From RDXT01 sp033765305 (lineage in GTDB: Bacteria > Bacteroidota > Bacteroidia > J057), in the NCBI GenBank assembly GCA_033765305.1, contig JANRID010000055.1, positions 1 through 29,065 on the forward strand: a stretch of DNA of 29,065 nt. Reading direction: 5' to 3'. Made by a program: the position numbers and the translations under genes. The notes under the pieces are model-generated. The model was not told where the DNA came from and ran no database searches. It was given only the letters and a program-made list of their open reading frames with translations. The stretch's first letter is position 1. Each line of letters opens with the position of its first letter. Shown here in pieces: positions 8,372-17,544 of this stretch.

Positions 8372-11300
8372 TCAGCGGGCCTGCTTGGACACGCGCAGCG
8401 TGCGGGTCTGCTGGCCGTCGCTGGCCTGCAGCAGGTACACCCCGTCGGGCAGGCTCGCGGTGGGGATGGAAAGGGTGTTCAGCCCGGGTTCGAGCGCGGC
8501 CTGCCAGCGGTCCAGCACCCGGCCCGAGAGGTCCGTCAGGGCCAGGGAGGCGGCAGCATTCCGGCCGGAGAGCAATTCGAGGTGCAGCACGTCGCCAAAA
8601 GGCAGCGGCATGGCGCTTACCTGGAAGCCCTGCCAGCTGAGCTGCAGCATCCGTACTTCGGAGCGGTATTCCCCGCCGGCAGCATCCACGCCTTTGATGC
8701 GGTAGTAGAGCTGCGGCTCGCGGTGCCGGCTGATTTTCAGGTCGTTGAACGACAGTACGCCTTCCATCGCCGAGATATTCTCCCGCCGCCCGATGGCCTC
8801 GAAGTGCTGCCCGTCCGCGCTGCGCTCGATTTCGAAATAGCGCACGCCGTTATCCGTGGCAAACTGCCAGGCCAGGCGCGCATCTTCGCCCTGCTGCACA
8901 GCGTCGAAGTGCAGGTATTCGATGGGGAAAGGCGGCGGCGAGCCGGGATTTCCCACCCCGAATCCGGAGAATCCGCTTGTAAACTGCCCCCGGATGTAGT
9001 AATAATCTCCTATCGTGCCGGCAGCCAGGGCATTCTGCACCTCCACATTGCCGTTTGCATAGGGATTGAGGGGAGTGACATTGCTGATGGCTCCGGGATT
9101 TTTAACCAATTGCGCATTTGCCCAGGTATTGACACCGCCTGTAGCGGACAGCCAGCCGTTCACCTCCGCCTGCGTGAAGTACAGGGTGATGCGGTAATTG
9201 CCGGCTCCGCCGGGGCTGTTGTTTTCGGCCTGCACGCGGAAGGTCTTGGAAGCCAGATCGTACTGGTTGTTGGGGAAGGTATTGTCCCAGAACTCCACGG
9301 CGCTGCTGCCGGCGCGGTCGATGAAGACGCGGGTGCAGCCGTAGTCGTAGGAGCCGAGGTTTTGGATGGAAGCCAGCAGATCGCCGCTCGCATCGTCGTA
9401 GAAATGCACGGTCTGGTTCGGGCCGAGCGATTCGTACTGGGACTGGTTGAGCACATCGGCCACTTCGCGCCCGGCCTGCTCCAGCACGATGTCGTCCACC
9501 ATGAACGGCGGCTGGTTCCGGGTAGTGTTGTCGTTTACCCAGCCGAAGGCCAGGTAAAACTGGGTGTTGTCCAGCAGATCCGGCAGCTCGGCCTGGGCCT
9601 GGGTGACATTGCCATAGCCCTGGATGTTGGTGACGAATGCAAAATAGTTGGTGCCGTCCAGGGAATAGAGGAGTTCGCCGTAGTCGTAGTAGGTGCTGCC
9701 GCCCAGCTCGCCCTGGCAGCGGAAATTGAAGGTCAGGCGCAGATTGGTCTTGCCGGTGGCGTCGATCAGAGGCGTGCGGAGGAATACTTCCGAGGTGCTG
9801 TTGGTGTAGTTGGGATTTCCGTTTTCCCCGTTGGAGATGTAGGCAGTCTGGGTGCCGGAGATATTGGGATAGGAGGTGCTGGAGGAGTTCCGGATCACCC
9901 AGCGGCTGGTGCCGGCGGGCGCGATGAAGCTGCCCCTTGCCCACCCTTCGGCCAGGATCTGGGCCTGGGTGCGGCCTTCAAAGCCTTCGGTGAGGAGCAC
10001 ATCGCGGATGGCGCCGTTGAAAGGATCGCCGTCATCGTCGCCGATATTAACTGTAACCGTCTGATTAACAGAACTATATGTAGCATTGGTAGCACCAGGG
10101 TTGGTGATGGTGAAACCCAGCTGCACCGTCTCCATGCCTTCCGTGATGCCGTCGTCGTAGATGCGGAGGGTCACCGCGCGGTCATCGGTGACGCCGCTCA
10201 GAAAGGTGACCGTACTGCTGCCGAAGAAGCTGTAGTCGTCCGGATTGGAAGCGCTGCCGCCGGTAGCCGAGACCGTTACCTGCGCGTCGCCGGCAGGCGC
10301 CGCGAGAATGCGCAGCAGCACGGTCACATCCACATAGCGGTCGCATTCCGCGCCGGCAGTGTTGGCTTCGGAGGTATTGAGCTGCGCCGATACGAAGGAG
10401 ATGGCAGGCCCGGGCGTCACACAGCGGTCGGAAGTGATGAGCGAAGCGCGGCGCGGGCTGATGCTCAGGACTGTGCGGATGCGGGTTTTCTGGTCGGCGG
10501 TAAAGAGGTTCATGCACCCGTCTGCCGTGTAGTCCATGTAGTTTTCGATCATGGCCGGCACGCCGGGCGTGCAGGAGACCGCCCCGACCGGGCAGTTGTA
10601 ATTGGGGGCATCGTCGTCCGGGGTATCGGCGCAGAAGTCGTCCAGGGTGCAGTCGCCGTCGCCCCAGATGTGGCGCAGGCCGAAGAAGTGGCCGATCTCA
10701 TGGGTGGCGGTGCGTCCGCCGTTGTAGGGCGCCACGGCGCTGCCGGTGGTGCCGAAGGCATCCGGCGTGATGACCACGCCGTCGGTATTGGCGGCGCCGC
10801 CGGAGGGGTTGAGGCCTGCCAGGCCCGAAGCGTCGGGAAACTGGGCGTAGCCCAGCAGCTGATTGATCCCGGAGTAATGCTCGATCACCCAGATGTTCAG
10901 GTACTGCGAGGGGTCCCACTGGGTGGCAGGCTTGATGGTGCCGTTGATGTAGCCGGTGCTCCAGCCGCTGACAAGAAAGGTATTGGCCGGCGCACTCCAG
11001 CCCTGTGCTACGCGGTTCCAGCGCACGATTCCCGGCTCGGCCAGCACATTGTTGCTGGGATCGAGGGTCGCGAGACAGAATTCCACTTCGATATCGGCTC
11101 CGACAGGGCTGGTATTGTAGCCCGGAGAGCCCAGCAGGCGGCGGAAGTCCTCGTTGAGCACCTCGATCTGGGAATTGACCTGCGCCTGCGAGATGTTGTA
11201 GCCCGTGCCGACCGCTTCGTTGTTGTGGATCACATGCACGACCACCGGAATGGTCACCACCGGATCGCGGACCACCGGGTCGCGCCGGAGGTATTCGGCG

Positions 11301-11572
11301 GTGGCGCGCTGCATCCATTGCTCAAACTCGTCGAGGCTGCCGAGCTCCGGATGCTGCGCCCGCAGCAGGGTGTCGTTTTCCATGGCATAGCAGCGCACGT
11401 ACGATTTGGGGCTGCCGCTGCCGCTCTCGGGTGCCTGGACGGAACCAGCGGTCCTGAAGCTGGACATGCCGCCCGGATGCACGTGGCGGACTGGCGTCTG
11501 GCCGTGCAGGAGGCCTGCCCCCAGGAGCAGCACCGCCGTCAGCCAGCATGTTTGGGTACACAGTCGGATCAT
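8372..11572 (-). CDS. Secreted pappalysin-like (M43) zinc metalloprotease with Calx-beta and T9SS sorting domain
   Basis: A 1066-residue protein with a signal peptide (residues 1-25). The catalytic domain of about residues 100-400 includes VVVHVIHNN and the extended zinc motif HEIGHFFGLRH (291-301), typical of M43/metzincin proteases, with cysteine-containing segments after it as in pappalysins. Next is a Calx-beta repeat (ATGGSASNPDDYSF, then DGITEGMETVQLGF), followed by a choice-of-anchor-J-type beta domain beginning LTEGFEGRTQAQILAEGW. The last 90 residues (LTDLSGRVLDRW, then LPDGVYLLQASDG) are a type A T9SS C-terminal sorting domain, so the protein is exported and probably cell-surface-attached or released. 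The start at 11572 gives the signal peptide. Confidence 0.9.
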   Translation of the reverse strand: MIRLCTQTCWLTAVLLLGAGLLHGQTPVRHVHPGGMSSFRTAGSVQAPESGSGSPKSYVRCYAMENDTLLRAQHPELGSLDEFEQWMQRATAEYLRRDPVVRDPVVTIPVVVHVIHNNEAVGTGYNISQAQVNSQIEVLNEDFRRLLGSPGYNTSPVGADIEVEFCLATLDPSNNVLAEPGIVRWNRVAQGWSAPANTFLVSGWSTGYINGTIKPATQWDPSQYLNIWVIEHYSGINQLLGYAQFPDASGLAGLNPSGGAANTDGVVITPDAFGTTGSAVAPYNGGRTATHEIGHFFGLRHIWGDGDCTLDDFCADTPDDDAPNYNCPVGAVSCTPGVPAMIENYMDYTADGCMNLFTADQKTRIRTVLSISPRRASLITSDRCVTPGPAISFVSAQLNTSEANTAGAECDRYVDVTVLLRILAAPAGDAQVTVSATGGSASNPDDYSFFGSSTVTFLSGVTDDRAVTLRIYDDGITEGMETVQLGFTITNPGATNATYSSVNQTVTVNIGDDDGDPFNGAIRDVLLTEGFEGRTQAQILAEGWARGSFIAPAGTSRWVIRNSSSTSYPNISGTQTAYISNGENGNPNYTNSTSEVFLRTPLIDATGKTNLRLTFNFRCQGELGGSTYYDYGELLYSLDGTNYFAFVTNIQGYGNVTQAQAELPDLLDNTQFYLAFGWVNDNTTRNQPPFMVDDIVLEQAGREVADVLNQSQYESLGPNQTVHFYDDASGDLLASIQNLGSYDYGCTRVFIDRAGSSAVEFWDNTFPNNQYDLASKTFRVQAENNSPGGAGNYRITLYFTQAEVNGWLSATGGVNTWANAQLVKNPGAISNVTPLNPYANGNVEVQNALAAGTIGDYYYIRGQFTSGFSGFGVGNPGSPPPFPIEYLHFDAVQQGEDARLAWQFATDNGVRYFEIERSADGQHFEAIGRRENISAMEGVLSFNDLKISRHREPQLYYRIKGVDAAGGEYRSEVRMLQLSWQGFQVSAMPLPFGDVLHLELLSGRNAAASLALTDLSGRVLDRWQAALEPGLNTLSIPTASLPDGVYLLQASDGQQTRTLRVSKQAR

Positions 11573-11604
11573 GGGAGAAGAAATTAGTCGGCGAGGCAAT
11601 TATA

Positions 11605-11612
11605 CAAAAGTA
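11605..11612 (-). promoter_or_regulatory. -7 box (TACTTTTG) of the metalloprotease gene
   Basis: TACTTTTG on the minus strand matches TAnnTTTG and lies 32 nt before the ATG at 11572, within an A/T-rich 60-bp stretch that stands out from the GC-rich surroundings. The rest of the 234-bp gap up to 11806 shows no further feature. Confidence 0.55.
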
Positions 11613-11806
11613 AGAAAATATCTAAAATGAAATAAAAAGCACGGCCAGTCCGCTGCGATCAGCGGCCTGGCTGTCCGGAAACGCGGATACACGGCATCAC
11701 CCTTCCCGGCGGAAGCCGTAAGCCTGAAGCCTGAATCTGCGAAAACCCTGCAAGAACCGGACCGGAGGCGCCAGCGGGCGGCATTTTTTTTCCTGCCTTC
11801 CGGGGC

Positions 11807-14176
11807 TCAGCGGCGCAGGCAGCGCAGGGCGCTGTGCCGGCCGCCGGGGCCGGCGATCTGCACCACATACAGGCCTGCGGGCAGGCTCAGCGCCTCGTCG
11901 AGGCTGCCGGCAGCTGCCGGCAGCTGCCAGGACCGCAAGGGGCGGCCCGCCGCATCCAGCAGGCGCAGCCGCATTTGCCCCGCAGCCTCCGGCTGCCAGC
12001 GCACGTGCAGGCGGTCCCCGCCAAACCAGGCTGCAGCCCCGGCGATCCCCGCCGGGTCTTCCGCAGCCAGCGGGAAGCCCTCCTTCACCTCCACCCCGTC
12101 GATGGCGGCTTCCGTGGCGTCCTGGTTGTCGCGCTCCAGGTCCTGGGTATAGAACAGCACCTTCAGCGGCTGCTGAGGCGCATAATAAAGCTCCAGCGGA
12201 ATCGAAACCTCCTGCCAGGCAGTGTCGAGCGGTCCGTCAAAGCGCGCCACTTCGATCGTATCCACGAAGTCCGTCAGGTACACCGCCAGGAAGTCATCTC
12301 CCGGCCCGTCGGGGTCTGCGCCGTTGAGCGACCAGCTGATGAAGCGGTACCAGAAATGCAGGTACGGGTGGGTATAGGCCGAAGCGGTGAACACCGGCGA
12401 GGCCAGCCATACGTAGCCCCGGTCCACGTCGTCGCCGTAGGGGCCGTTGTCCGGGTTGTTGCCCGTGACGTAGGCATACGCGCCGAAGTCATCCGGCAGG
12501 TCGGCGCCCGGATTGAAGACCCAGGTTCCAAACAGGGTCTGCTGCGGAATCGCCCGCTCCCAGGTGCCGCGGATCGCCGTGCCGCTGGATTCCCAGCCGT
12601 AGTCGAGCACGAAGTCATCGTAGACGCCCGGCTCCAGCAGCAGGGTAAAGGTATTGTTGGACGAATCGATCACCTCGAAGCGCTGCTGCGTGCGGTACCC
12701 CCACTGGCCTGCGGTCATGCGGTAGGCGTTGCTCACAAACAGCGAATCCACAATCCGGCCCTGGCCGTCGGTCTGATATTCCGCCGTGACACCGGGATTG
12801 GACAGCTCCACGCGCACACCGCCGAGCGGCAGCAGCTGATCCGCATTCAGCACCTGAATGCTCAGCGGGGTACGCACCTGCGGCACGAGCGATACCAGCA
12901 CCTCCGTCAGCTGGCCCTCGCCCAGGGTCACGTCCAGCGTGTCGGATTCGTAGCCGTAGCGGGAAAACACGGCCTGGTAGGTGCCCGGATCGGCGATGCC
13001 CAGCGCGAAGCGCCCGTTGTCGCGGCTCAGGTCCTGCGCCTCGGCGCCGAGCAGCCGCACCTCCGCCTGGCTTACCGGCGCGAGGGTAGCCTGGTCCTGC
13101 ACCAGTCCTTCGAGGTAGCAGCCCCGGCGGTACTCCGCCCGGAGAATGAAGAGGCCCTCCTCGATATCCGACACCAGGATATTGCCCGAGGGCAGATAGG
13201 GATACGCGCTCCAGGCACCGTTGAAGCCGGGGCCCTGGGTGGGATGGGTGTCGTAATAGCCGATTTCGACAAGATTGCCGGGGCGGGCGGCATCGGCCAG
13301 GTGCAGGCCGTCGCGGTAGTGTGCCGTCACGAGGTAGTCGTCGAGCACGAACACATTGTGCGGAATGGACAGGGCGCTCAGCGAGGAGCGGATCCGGTCC
13401 AGCTCCACGATGTTGAGCGGGTCGCTGATATCCCAGGCGATGATGTAGGAGTTATTGAGCTCGTCGGTCGTGAAGCAGACATCGCCTGCATCGTTGAGCC
13501 AGGTATTGTGGGTAAATGCGCCGGGATAGGTGATGGAATTGATGATTTCAGGCTGGCTGCGGTCGCTCAAGTCCACGAGGGTGAGGCGCTCGCCGAAGAT
13601 CTCGGCGAAGTACCCGGTGTCGCCGCGCGTGTACACATCGTGCACATAGCGGACATCGTAGATGCCGGTAAGCTGGGGCCGCCAGGGGTCGGGGTTGAGG
13701 TTCAGGATTGCGGTGCCGCCGTTGAACTGGTCGGGGCCGTTGAGGTAGAGGTAGCCGAGGGAATCGATCCAGAGGGTGTGCGCGGTGGTCATGCCCGCGA
13801 TGACGGTATCTTTGTACACCGGCGCTGCGGGCAGCAGCGAGAGGTCCACGATGCGGAGGCCGCCGCTGGCCTCATTGCTCACGTAGAGGTAATGGCCCCA
13901 GGACTGCACGTCGCGGGAGATGGTCAGCGGGCCGGGCAGGTGATGCAGCAGCTGCGGCGAAGCGGGCTGGGAGACATCCACGATCGATACGCCGTCCGTA
14001 CGGCCTACGAGCGCGTATTCCGTGCCGGCGGGATCTACGTAGCCCCAGACATCGTTGAGCTCTGCCGGAAAGGCGAGGTGGCCCAGGAGGGAAATATTGC
14101 GGGCCTGCTGGGCGCTCAGCGGCGCGGCGGAGAGGCAGCCCAGGCACAGGAGCAGAAAACGGAAGCCATTCTTCAT
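11807..14176 (-). CDS. Secreted LVIVD-repeat / choice-of-anchor B protein with T9SS-type C-terminus
   Basis: A 789-residue protein with a signal peptide (1-22). Residues of about 30-350 form an LVIVD beta-propeller (VGRTDGVSIVDVSQP, GGLRIVDLSLL, GERLTLVDLSDRSQPEI, then VSDIEEGLFIL) of the choice-of-anchor B type. Two carboxypeptidase-regulatory-like Ig domains follow (about 353-435 and 440-535), the first containing LVQDQATLAPVSQAEV. A MAM-like beta domain (about 545-710, with GYVWLASPVF) comes next, then a C-terminal sorting-type domain (LLDAAGRPLRSW, then LSLPAGLYVVQIAG). It is probably delivered to the cell surface by T9SS; the binding target is unknown. The start ATG is 31 bp downstream of the RNase HI stop, so the two may be co-transcribed. 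Confidence 0.85.
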   Translation of the reverse strand: MKNGFRFLLLCLGCLSAAPLSAQQARNISLLGHLAFPAELNDVWGYVDPAGTEYALVGRTDGVSIVDVSQPASPQLLHHLPGPLTISRDVQSWGHYLYVSNEASGGLRIVDLSLLPAAPVYKDTVIAGMTTAHTLWIDSLGYLYLNGPDQFNGGTAILNLNPDPWRPQLTGIYDVRYVHDVYTRGDTGYFAEIFGERLTLVDLSDRSQPEIINSITYPGAFTHNTWLNDAGDVCFTTDELNNSYIIAWDISDPLNIVELDRIRSSLSALSIPHNVFVLDDYLVTAHYRDGLHLADAARPGNLVEIGYYDTHPTQGPGFNGAWSAYPYLPSGNILVSDIEEGLFILRAEYRRGCYLEGLVQDQATLAPVSQAEVRLLGAEAQDLSRDNGRFALGIADPGTYQAVFSRYGYESDTLDVTLGEGQLTEVLVSLVPQVRTPLSIQVLNADQLLPLGGVRVELSNPGVTAEYQTDGQGRIVDSLFVSNAYRMTAGQWGYRTQQRFEVIDSSNNTFTLLLEPGVYDDFVLDYGWESSGTAIRGTWERAIPQQTLFGTWVFNPGADLPDDFGAYAYVTGNNPDNGPYGDDVDRGYVWLASPVFTASAYTHPYLHFWYRFISWSLNGADPDGPGDDFLAVYLTDFVDTIEVARFDGPLDTAWQEVSIPLELYYAPQQPLKVLFYTQDLERDNQDATEAAIDGVEVKEGFPLAAEDPAGIAGAAAWFGGDRLHVRWQPEAAGQMRLRLLDAAGRPLRSWQLPAAAGSLDEALSLPAGLYVVQIAGPGGRHSALRCLRR

Positions 14177-14207
14177 TGCAAAACAGGAAATTAGCCGGTG
14201 CAGCAGA

Positions 14208-14672
14208 TCAGGCGGTGCGGGGGGCCGGCACATAGCCGGCGTCAGGCGGCAAGCCGGGCATCTGCGCGGCGGCCTTGGCCAGCACATCGCAGCGCTCGTT
14301 GTCCGGGATGCCGCTATGCCCCCGGATCCAGCGGAACTTCACGCGGTGGCGGCGGTACACCTGCAGGAAGCGCCGCCAGAGGTCGGGATTGGCCTTGCCC
14401 TCGAAGCCTTTTTTCTCCCAGCCGAATACCCAGCCCTGCGACACCGCCTTCTGCACATACTGCGAGTCGGTGCAGATCTCGATCTCCGTGCCCGCCTGCT
14501 TGAGCGCTTCGAGCGCTACGCACACCGCCAGGAGCTCCATGCGGTTGTTGGTCGTGAGGCGGAAGCCGCCCGCAAGCTCTTTATAGTGCTGCCCCGCGCG
14601 CAGCACGACCCCGTAGCCGCCGGGGCCGGGATTGCCGAGCGCAGAGCCGTCGGTGTACGCGATTACCTGCAT
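14208..14672 (-). CDS. rnhA: Ribonuclease HI
   Basis: A 154-residue enzyme that cuts the RNA strand of RNA-DNA hybrids. All catalytic residues are present: Asp8 in YTDGSALGNPG, Glu46 in NNRMELLAV, Asp69 in CTDSQYV, His119 in RGHSG and Asp129 in NERCDVLA. The basic loop (GWVFGWEKKGFEGK) with a following LWRRF is also typical. The ATG at 14672 fits the family N-terminus and lies 5 nt after a perfect -7 box; the longer frame starts upstream of that promoter. It is divergent from the SPFH gene. Confidence 0.95.
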   Translation of the reverse strand: MQVIAYTDGSALGNPGPGGYGVVLRAGQHYKELAGGFRLTTNNRMELLAVCVALEALKQAGTEIEICTDSQYVQKAVSQGWVFGWEKKGFEGKANPDLWRRFLQVYRRHRVKFRWIRGHSGIPDNERCDVLAKAAAQMPGLPPDAGYVPAPRTA

Positions 14673-14677
14673 ACAGG

Positions 14678-14685
14678 CAAAGATA
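14678..14685 (-). promoter_or_regulatory. -7 box (TATCTTTG) directly before rnhA
   Basis: A perfect TAnnTTTG match on the minus strand, 5 nt from the ATG at 14672 (CCTGT between), with a TTG 16 nt upstream as a possible -33 element. The predicted mRNA would begin at or beside the start codon. Confidence 0.6.
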
Positions 14686-14738
14686 GGGGCTGGAGCATTA
14701 GCAAGCGGGAATAATTGCAAAACACCCGGCATGCGCCG

Positions 14739-14768
14739 TTGTTTGCTGCGCGCAATCCCGTATCTTGG
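14739..14768 (+). promoter_or_regulatory. Promoter of the SPFH gene
   Basis: A TTG at 14739-14741 and the -7-like TATCTTGG at 14761-14768 are separated by 19 bp, the usual Bacteroidota spacing. The leader to the ATG at 14847 would be about 75 nt. The promoter faces away from that of rnhA. Confidence 0.5.
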
Positions 14769-14846
14769 ACGGTTGCGGCGTGTAAGGAACTCCGCCCGCC
14801 GCCGACTGATTTCCCGCATTCAGATTGATTCTAACGCTGAACCTAT

Positions 14847-15746
14847 ATGCTGCTGATCCTCCTGGGCATCGTCGTCACGCTGGCCGTGGCCTTTGCCGGC
14901 AAACAATCGCCCCTCGCACGCTTCAAAAGCCCCGCCCGCCTCGCGGGCCTGATCCTCATCGCCCTCGGCGTCGTGACCTCCTGCTTCGTGCAGATCGGCC
15001 CCGGCGAGCTGGGCGTGCAGACCCTCTTCGGCAAAGTCCAGGAAGGCACGCTCCCCAGCGGCCTGCACTTCGTCAACCCCCTCGTGGAAGTGGTGACCTT
15101 CGATGTGCGCACCCAGAACTACACCATGTCCGCTGTGCATGAGGAAGGCGAGCAGTACGGCGACGACGCCATCCGCGTCCTGACCTCCGACGGCCTCGAA
15201 GTGGTCATCGACCTCACCGTGCTTTTCCGGGTCGAAGCCGACAAGGCGCCGCGCATTCTCCAGGAAATCGGCTCGGAATACATCAATGTCATCGTGCGCC
15301 CGGTGGCGCGCACCAAGATCCGCGACAACGCCGTCTATTACGACGCCGTTTCCCTCTACTCCACCAAGCGCGAGGAGTTCCAGGACCGCATTTTCAAAAA
15401 CATCGAGAACGAATTCAGCCAGCGCGGGCTGGTGCTGGAGGAATTGCTCATCCGCAACATCAACCTGCCGCAGTCGGTGAAGGCCACCATCGAGTCCAAG
15501 ATCAATGCCGAGCAGGAGGCCCAGAAAATGGTCTTCGTGCTGGACAAGGAAAAGCAGGAAGCCGAGCGCAAGCGCGTGGAGGCCCAGGGCATCTCCGATT
15601 ACCAGCGCATCATGAGCGCCAGCCTCTCGGACCGCCAGCTGCAGTACGAGCTGATCAAGGCGCAGAAGGAAATCGCCACCTCGCCCAATGCCAAAATCAT
15701 CATCCTCGGCGACAGCAAGACGCCCTTCATCATCGGCAACAACTGA
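14847..15746 (+). CDS. SPFH/prohibitin-family membrane protein
   Basis: A 299-residue protein with two N-terminal hydrophobic segments (1-17 and 31-50), then the SPFH/band-7 domain (about 50-220: GPGELGVQTLFGKV, LHFVNPLVEVVTFDVRTQNY, LTSDGLEVVIDLTVLFRV, FSQRGLVLEELLIRNINLP). A charged coiled-coil follows (INAEQEAQKMVFVLDKEKQ). Prohibitin-like proteins form large membrane ring assemblies that organise membrane domains or regulate membrane proteases. No NfeD or protease partner lies nearby. It has its own promoter upstream and a strong terminator 24 bp after the stop, so it is a single-gene transcript. Confidence 0.9.
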   Translation: MLLILLGIVVTLAVAFAGKQSPLARFKSPARLAGLILIALGVVTSCFVQIGPGELGVQTLFGKVQEGTLPSGLHFVNPLVEVVTFDVRTQNYTMSAVHEEGEQYGDDAIRVLTSDGLEVVIDLTVLFRVEADKAPRILQEIGSEYINVIVRPVARTKIRDNAVYYDAVSLYSTKREEFQDRIFKNIENEFSQRGLVLEELLIRNINLPQSVKATIESKINAEQEAQKMVFVLDKEKQEAERKRVEAQGISDYQRIMSASLSDRQLQYELIKAQKEIATSPNAKIIILGDSKTPFIIGNN

Positions 15747-15770
15747 GCCGCATACGGCACGCAAGACGCA

Positions 15771-15795
15771 GGGAGCCAGAAATGGCTCCCTTTTG
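15771..15795 (+). terminator. Intrinsic terminator of the SPFH gene
   Basis: A perfect 8-bp stem GGGAGCCA/TGGCTCCC closes a GAAA tetraloop and is followed by TTTTGTTATTTT. Confidence 0.85.
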
Positions 15796-15940
15796 TTATT
15801 TTACCGCAGCCATCATCCTCAACTAAAGCCAAACAGCATATATCCGCCAAATCACCCGTCATCCGGCCTGCCATCCACACCGCTGCTAGGGCCTGAGTAT
15901 CAGCGGAGCAAGATTTTTGTATTTTTTCCACATCCATTTT

Positions 15941-15970
15941 TTTGATTGTGGATAAATGGCGCTACATTTA
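15941..15970 (+). promoter_or_regulatory. Probable promoter of the LytM lipoprotein gene
   Basis: TTTG at 15941-15944 and TACATTTA at 15963-15970 are 18 bp apart, close to the Bacteroidota -33/-7 consensus. They sit in the AT-rich half of the 277-bp gap after the SPFH gene. The leader is about 55 nt and contains AAAGGGGG before the start. Confidence 0.5.
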
Positions 15971-16029
15971 CGGAAGAATTCGGAAGCACAAGGTAGGTAT
16001 TGCTATAACCTGATCGAAAGGGGGTGTCT

Positions 16030-17316
16030 GTGAAGCATCTGTTACGCACGTGGAGTTATGCGGCTGCGGCCTGTGTCCTGCTCGCAGGATGCCAGGGAGG
16101 ATCGTCCGACGGCAGCAGCGGGCGCCTGCCCTCGCCTGCTATGCGGAAGATCTCCGAAGTCCAGTACGACCTCGGCGGCGCGCCGCGCAAGGCCACCCGC
16201 CAGACCCTGCCCGCCAATCTGTACCTTTCCGATATCCTGACGGCCGAGCAGGTGAGCCAGCACAAGATCGATCAGGTCGTCCGCAAGTCGGCCGAGATCT
16301 TCGACCTGCGCCAGCTCCGCGCCGGCAATCCCTACACCATCCTGCGCAATGCGCAGGGCGGAGCGGAATATTTTGTATACGAAGTCACACCCTCCGAGTA
16401 TATCGTATTTGACCTACGCGACAGCATCCAGGTCTTCGCAGGCCGCAAGCCTGTCACCCGCCGCATCCGCGAAGCGGGCGGCATCATCGGCCTTTCGCTC
16501 TTCGAGACGGTCCGCGACAACGGCATCGACGTGCGCCTGGCCAAGCTGATGGAGGAAGCATTTGCCTGGACGGTGGATTTCTTTCACACCCGCCAGGGCG
16601 ATGCGTTCCGGGTGCTGTACGAGGAAGAGCTGGTGGACGGCCTGTCGGTGGGCATTTCCCGCGTGCTGGCCGCTGAATACCGCCATGCGGGCAAATCCTG
16701 GTACGCGCTGGCCTTCGGCGAAGGCGGCCAGAACGCCTTCTTCGACGAAACCGGCAACAACCTCCAGGGCCACTTTCTCAAAGCGCCCATGTCCTATTCC
16801 GGCCTGGAAGGCCAGCCTGCCTCTGCCTCCGAAGTGCACGGCGGCGCCGACTATGCCGCGCCCGAAGGCACGCCGGTGCGCGCCGTAGGCGAAGGCATCG
16901 TGCGCCGCACCCGCCGCCATCCCCAGGGCTACGAGGTCCAGGTGGAGCACCGCAACGGCCTTACCGCCCAGTATCAGTACCTTCCCCAGCTGGCCAGCCA
17001 GCTCCGCCCTGGCCGTAAAGTCGCCCCCGGCGATATTCTCGGCTACCTCGGCGCCGACAGCAGCGGCCAGGCAGCGCTTTCGTTCCGCTTCCTGCAGCAG
17101 GGCCGCCTGATCAACGAGCTGGAAGTCAGCACGGCCAGCGCCGCGCCCATTCCGGATTCGCTCCGCGCCCAGTTCGACTCTGTACGCGCCCACTACCTGG
17201 CCCGGCTGGCCCGGATTCCCTTCACGGACCCGGTCCGGGATCTGGCCGTCCGCTACCGCCAGGAATCGGCTGCGCAGCAGCCTGCCGACGCGGCAGCCGC
17301 TCCCCTCCGCGACTGA
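16030..17316 (+). CDS. LytM/M23-like lipoprotein with degenerate active site
   Basis: A 428-residue lipoprotein. The lipobox LLAGC has its Cys at residue 21. GTG at 16030 is preferred because AAAGGGGG (16017-16024) lies 5 nt upstream; GTG at 16024 adds two residues. After a region typical of Bacteroidota M23 proteins (DILTAEQVSQHKIDQV, then FDLRQLRAGNPYTI) the LytM domain spans about 250-370. The first zinc ligands are kept (HGGADYAAP: His270, Asp274). The YxHL segment reads YQYLPQ, and the HLHF motif that carries the catalytic and third metal histidines reads ALSFRF (about 349-354). It therefore probably does not cleave peptidoglycan and may instead bind it or activate a hydrolase, as EnvC- and NlpD-type LytM proteins do. 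Confidence 0.8.
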   Translation: MKHLLRTWSYAAAACVLLAGCQGGSSDGSSGRLPSPAMRKISEVQYDLGGAPRKATRQTLPANLYLSDILTAEQVSQHKIDQVVRKSAEIFDLRQLRAGNPYTILRNAQGGAEYFVYEVTPSEYIVFDLRDSIQVFAGRKPVTRRIREAGGIIGLSLFETVRDNGIDVRLAKLMEEAFAWTVDFFHTRQGDAFRVLYEEELVDGLSVGISRVLAAEYRHAGKSWYALAFGEGGQNAFFDETGNNLQGHFLKAPMSYSGLEGQPASASEVHGGADYAAPEGTPVRAVGEGIVRRTRRHPQGYEVQVEHRNGLTAQYQYLPQLASQLRPGRKVAPGDILGYLGADSSGQAALSFRFLQQGRLINELEVSTASAAPIPDSLRAQFDSVRAHYLARLARIPFTDPVRDLAVRYRQESAAQQPADAAAAPLRD

Positions 17317-17332
17317 TCTGGTGCCGCTCGTG

Positions 17333-17352
17333 CGGCCCTTTTCGCCGTCCGG
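17333..17352 (+). terminator. Possible intrinsic terminator after the LytM gene
   Basis: The short stem GCCGC/GCGGC with loop TCGT is followed by CCTTTT, starting 17 bp after the stop codon. The stem is only 5 bp, so the call is tentative. Confidence 0.4.
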
Positions 17353-17544
17353 ACCAGCATCCCGACCGCTCGCACCCGCAAATGCCGGGTCCCCCCGCTT
17401 CCCGGCAGCCTGCACTGCTCCACTTGGTGTAATTTTTGAACTGCTGGGCGTACAGCTCCTGTGACACCTGGATACCGCTCTTTCCCGTGATACAAATTGT
17501 GGTCCGCCTGGCACGCATGTGCCTCGCACTTAAGCATTTGGATA

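Noticed and set aside
7832..11587. A 1251-codon plus-strand open frame
   Set aside because: It runs antisense to gluQ and the metalloprotease, both of which have clear family motifs. Long antisense frames are expected at this GC content, and its translation shows no domain.
11834..14194. A 786-codon plus-strand open frame opposite the LVIVD protein gene
   Set aside because: A shadow of the minus-strand gene, which has a signal peptide, propeller repeats and a sorting domain.
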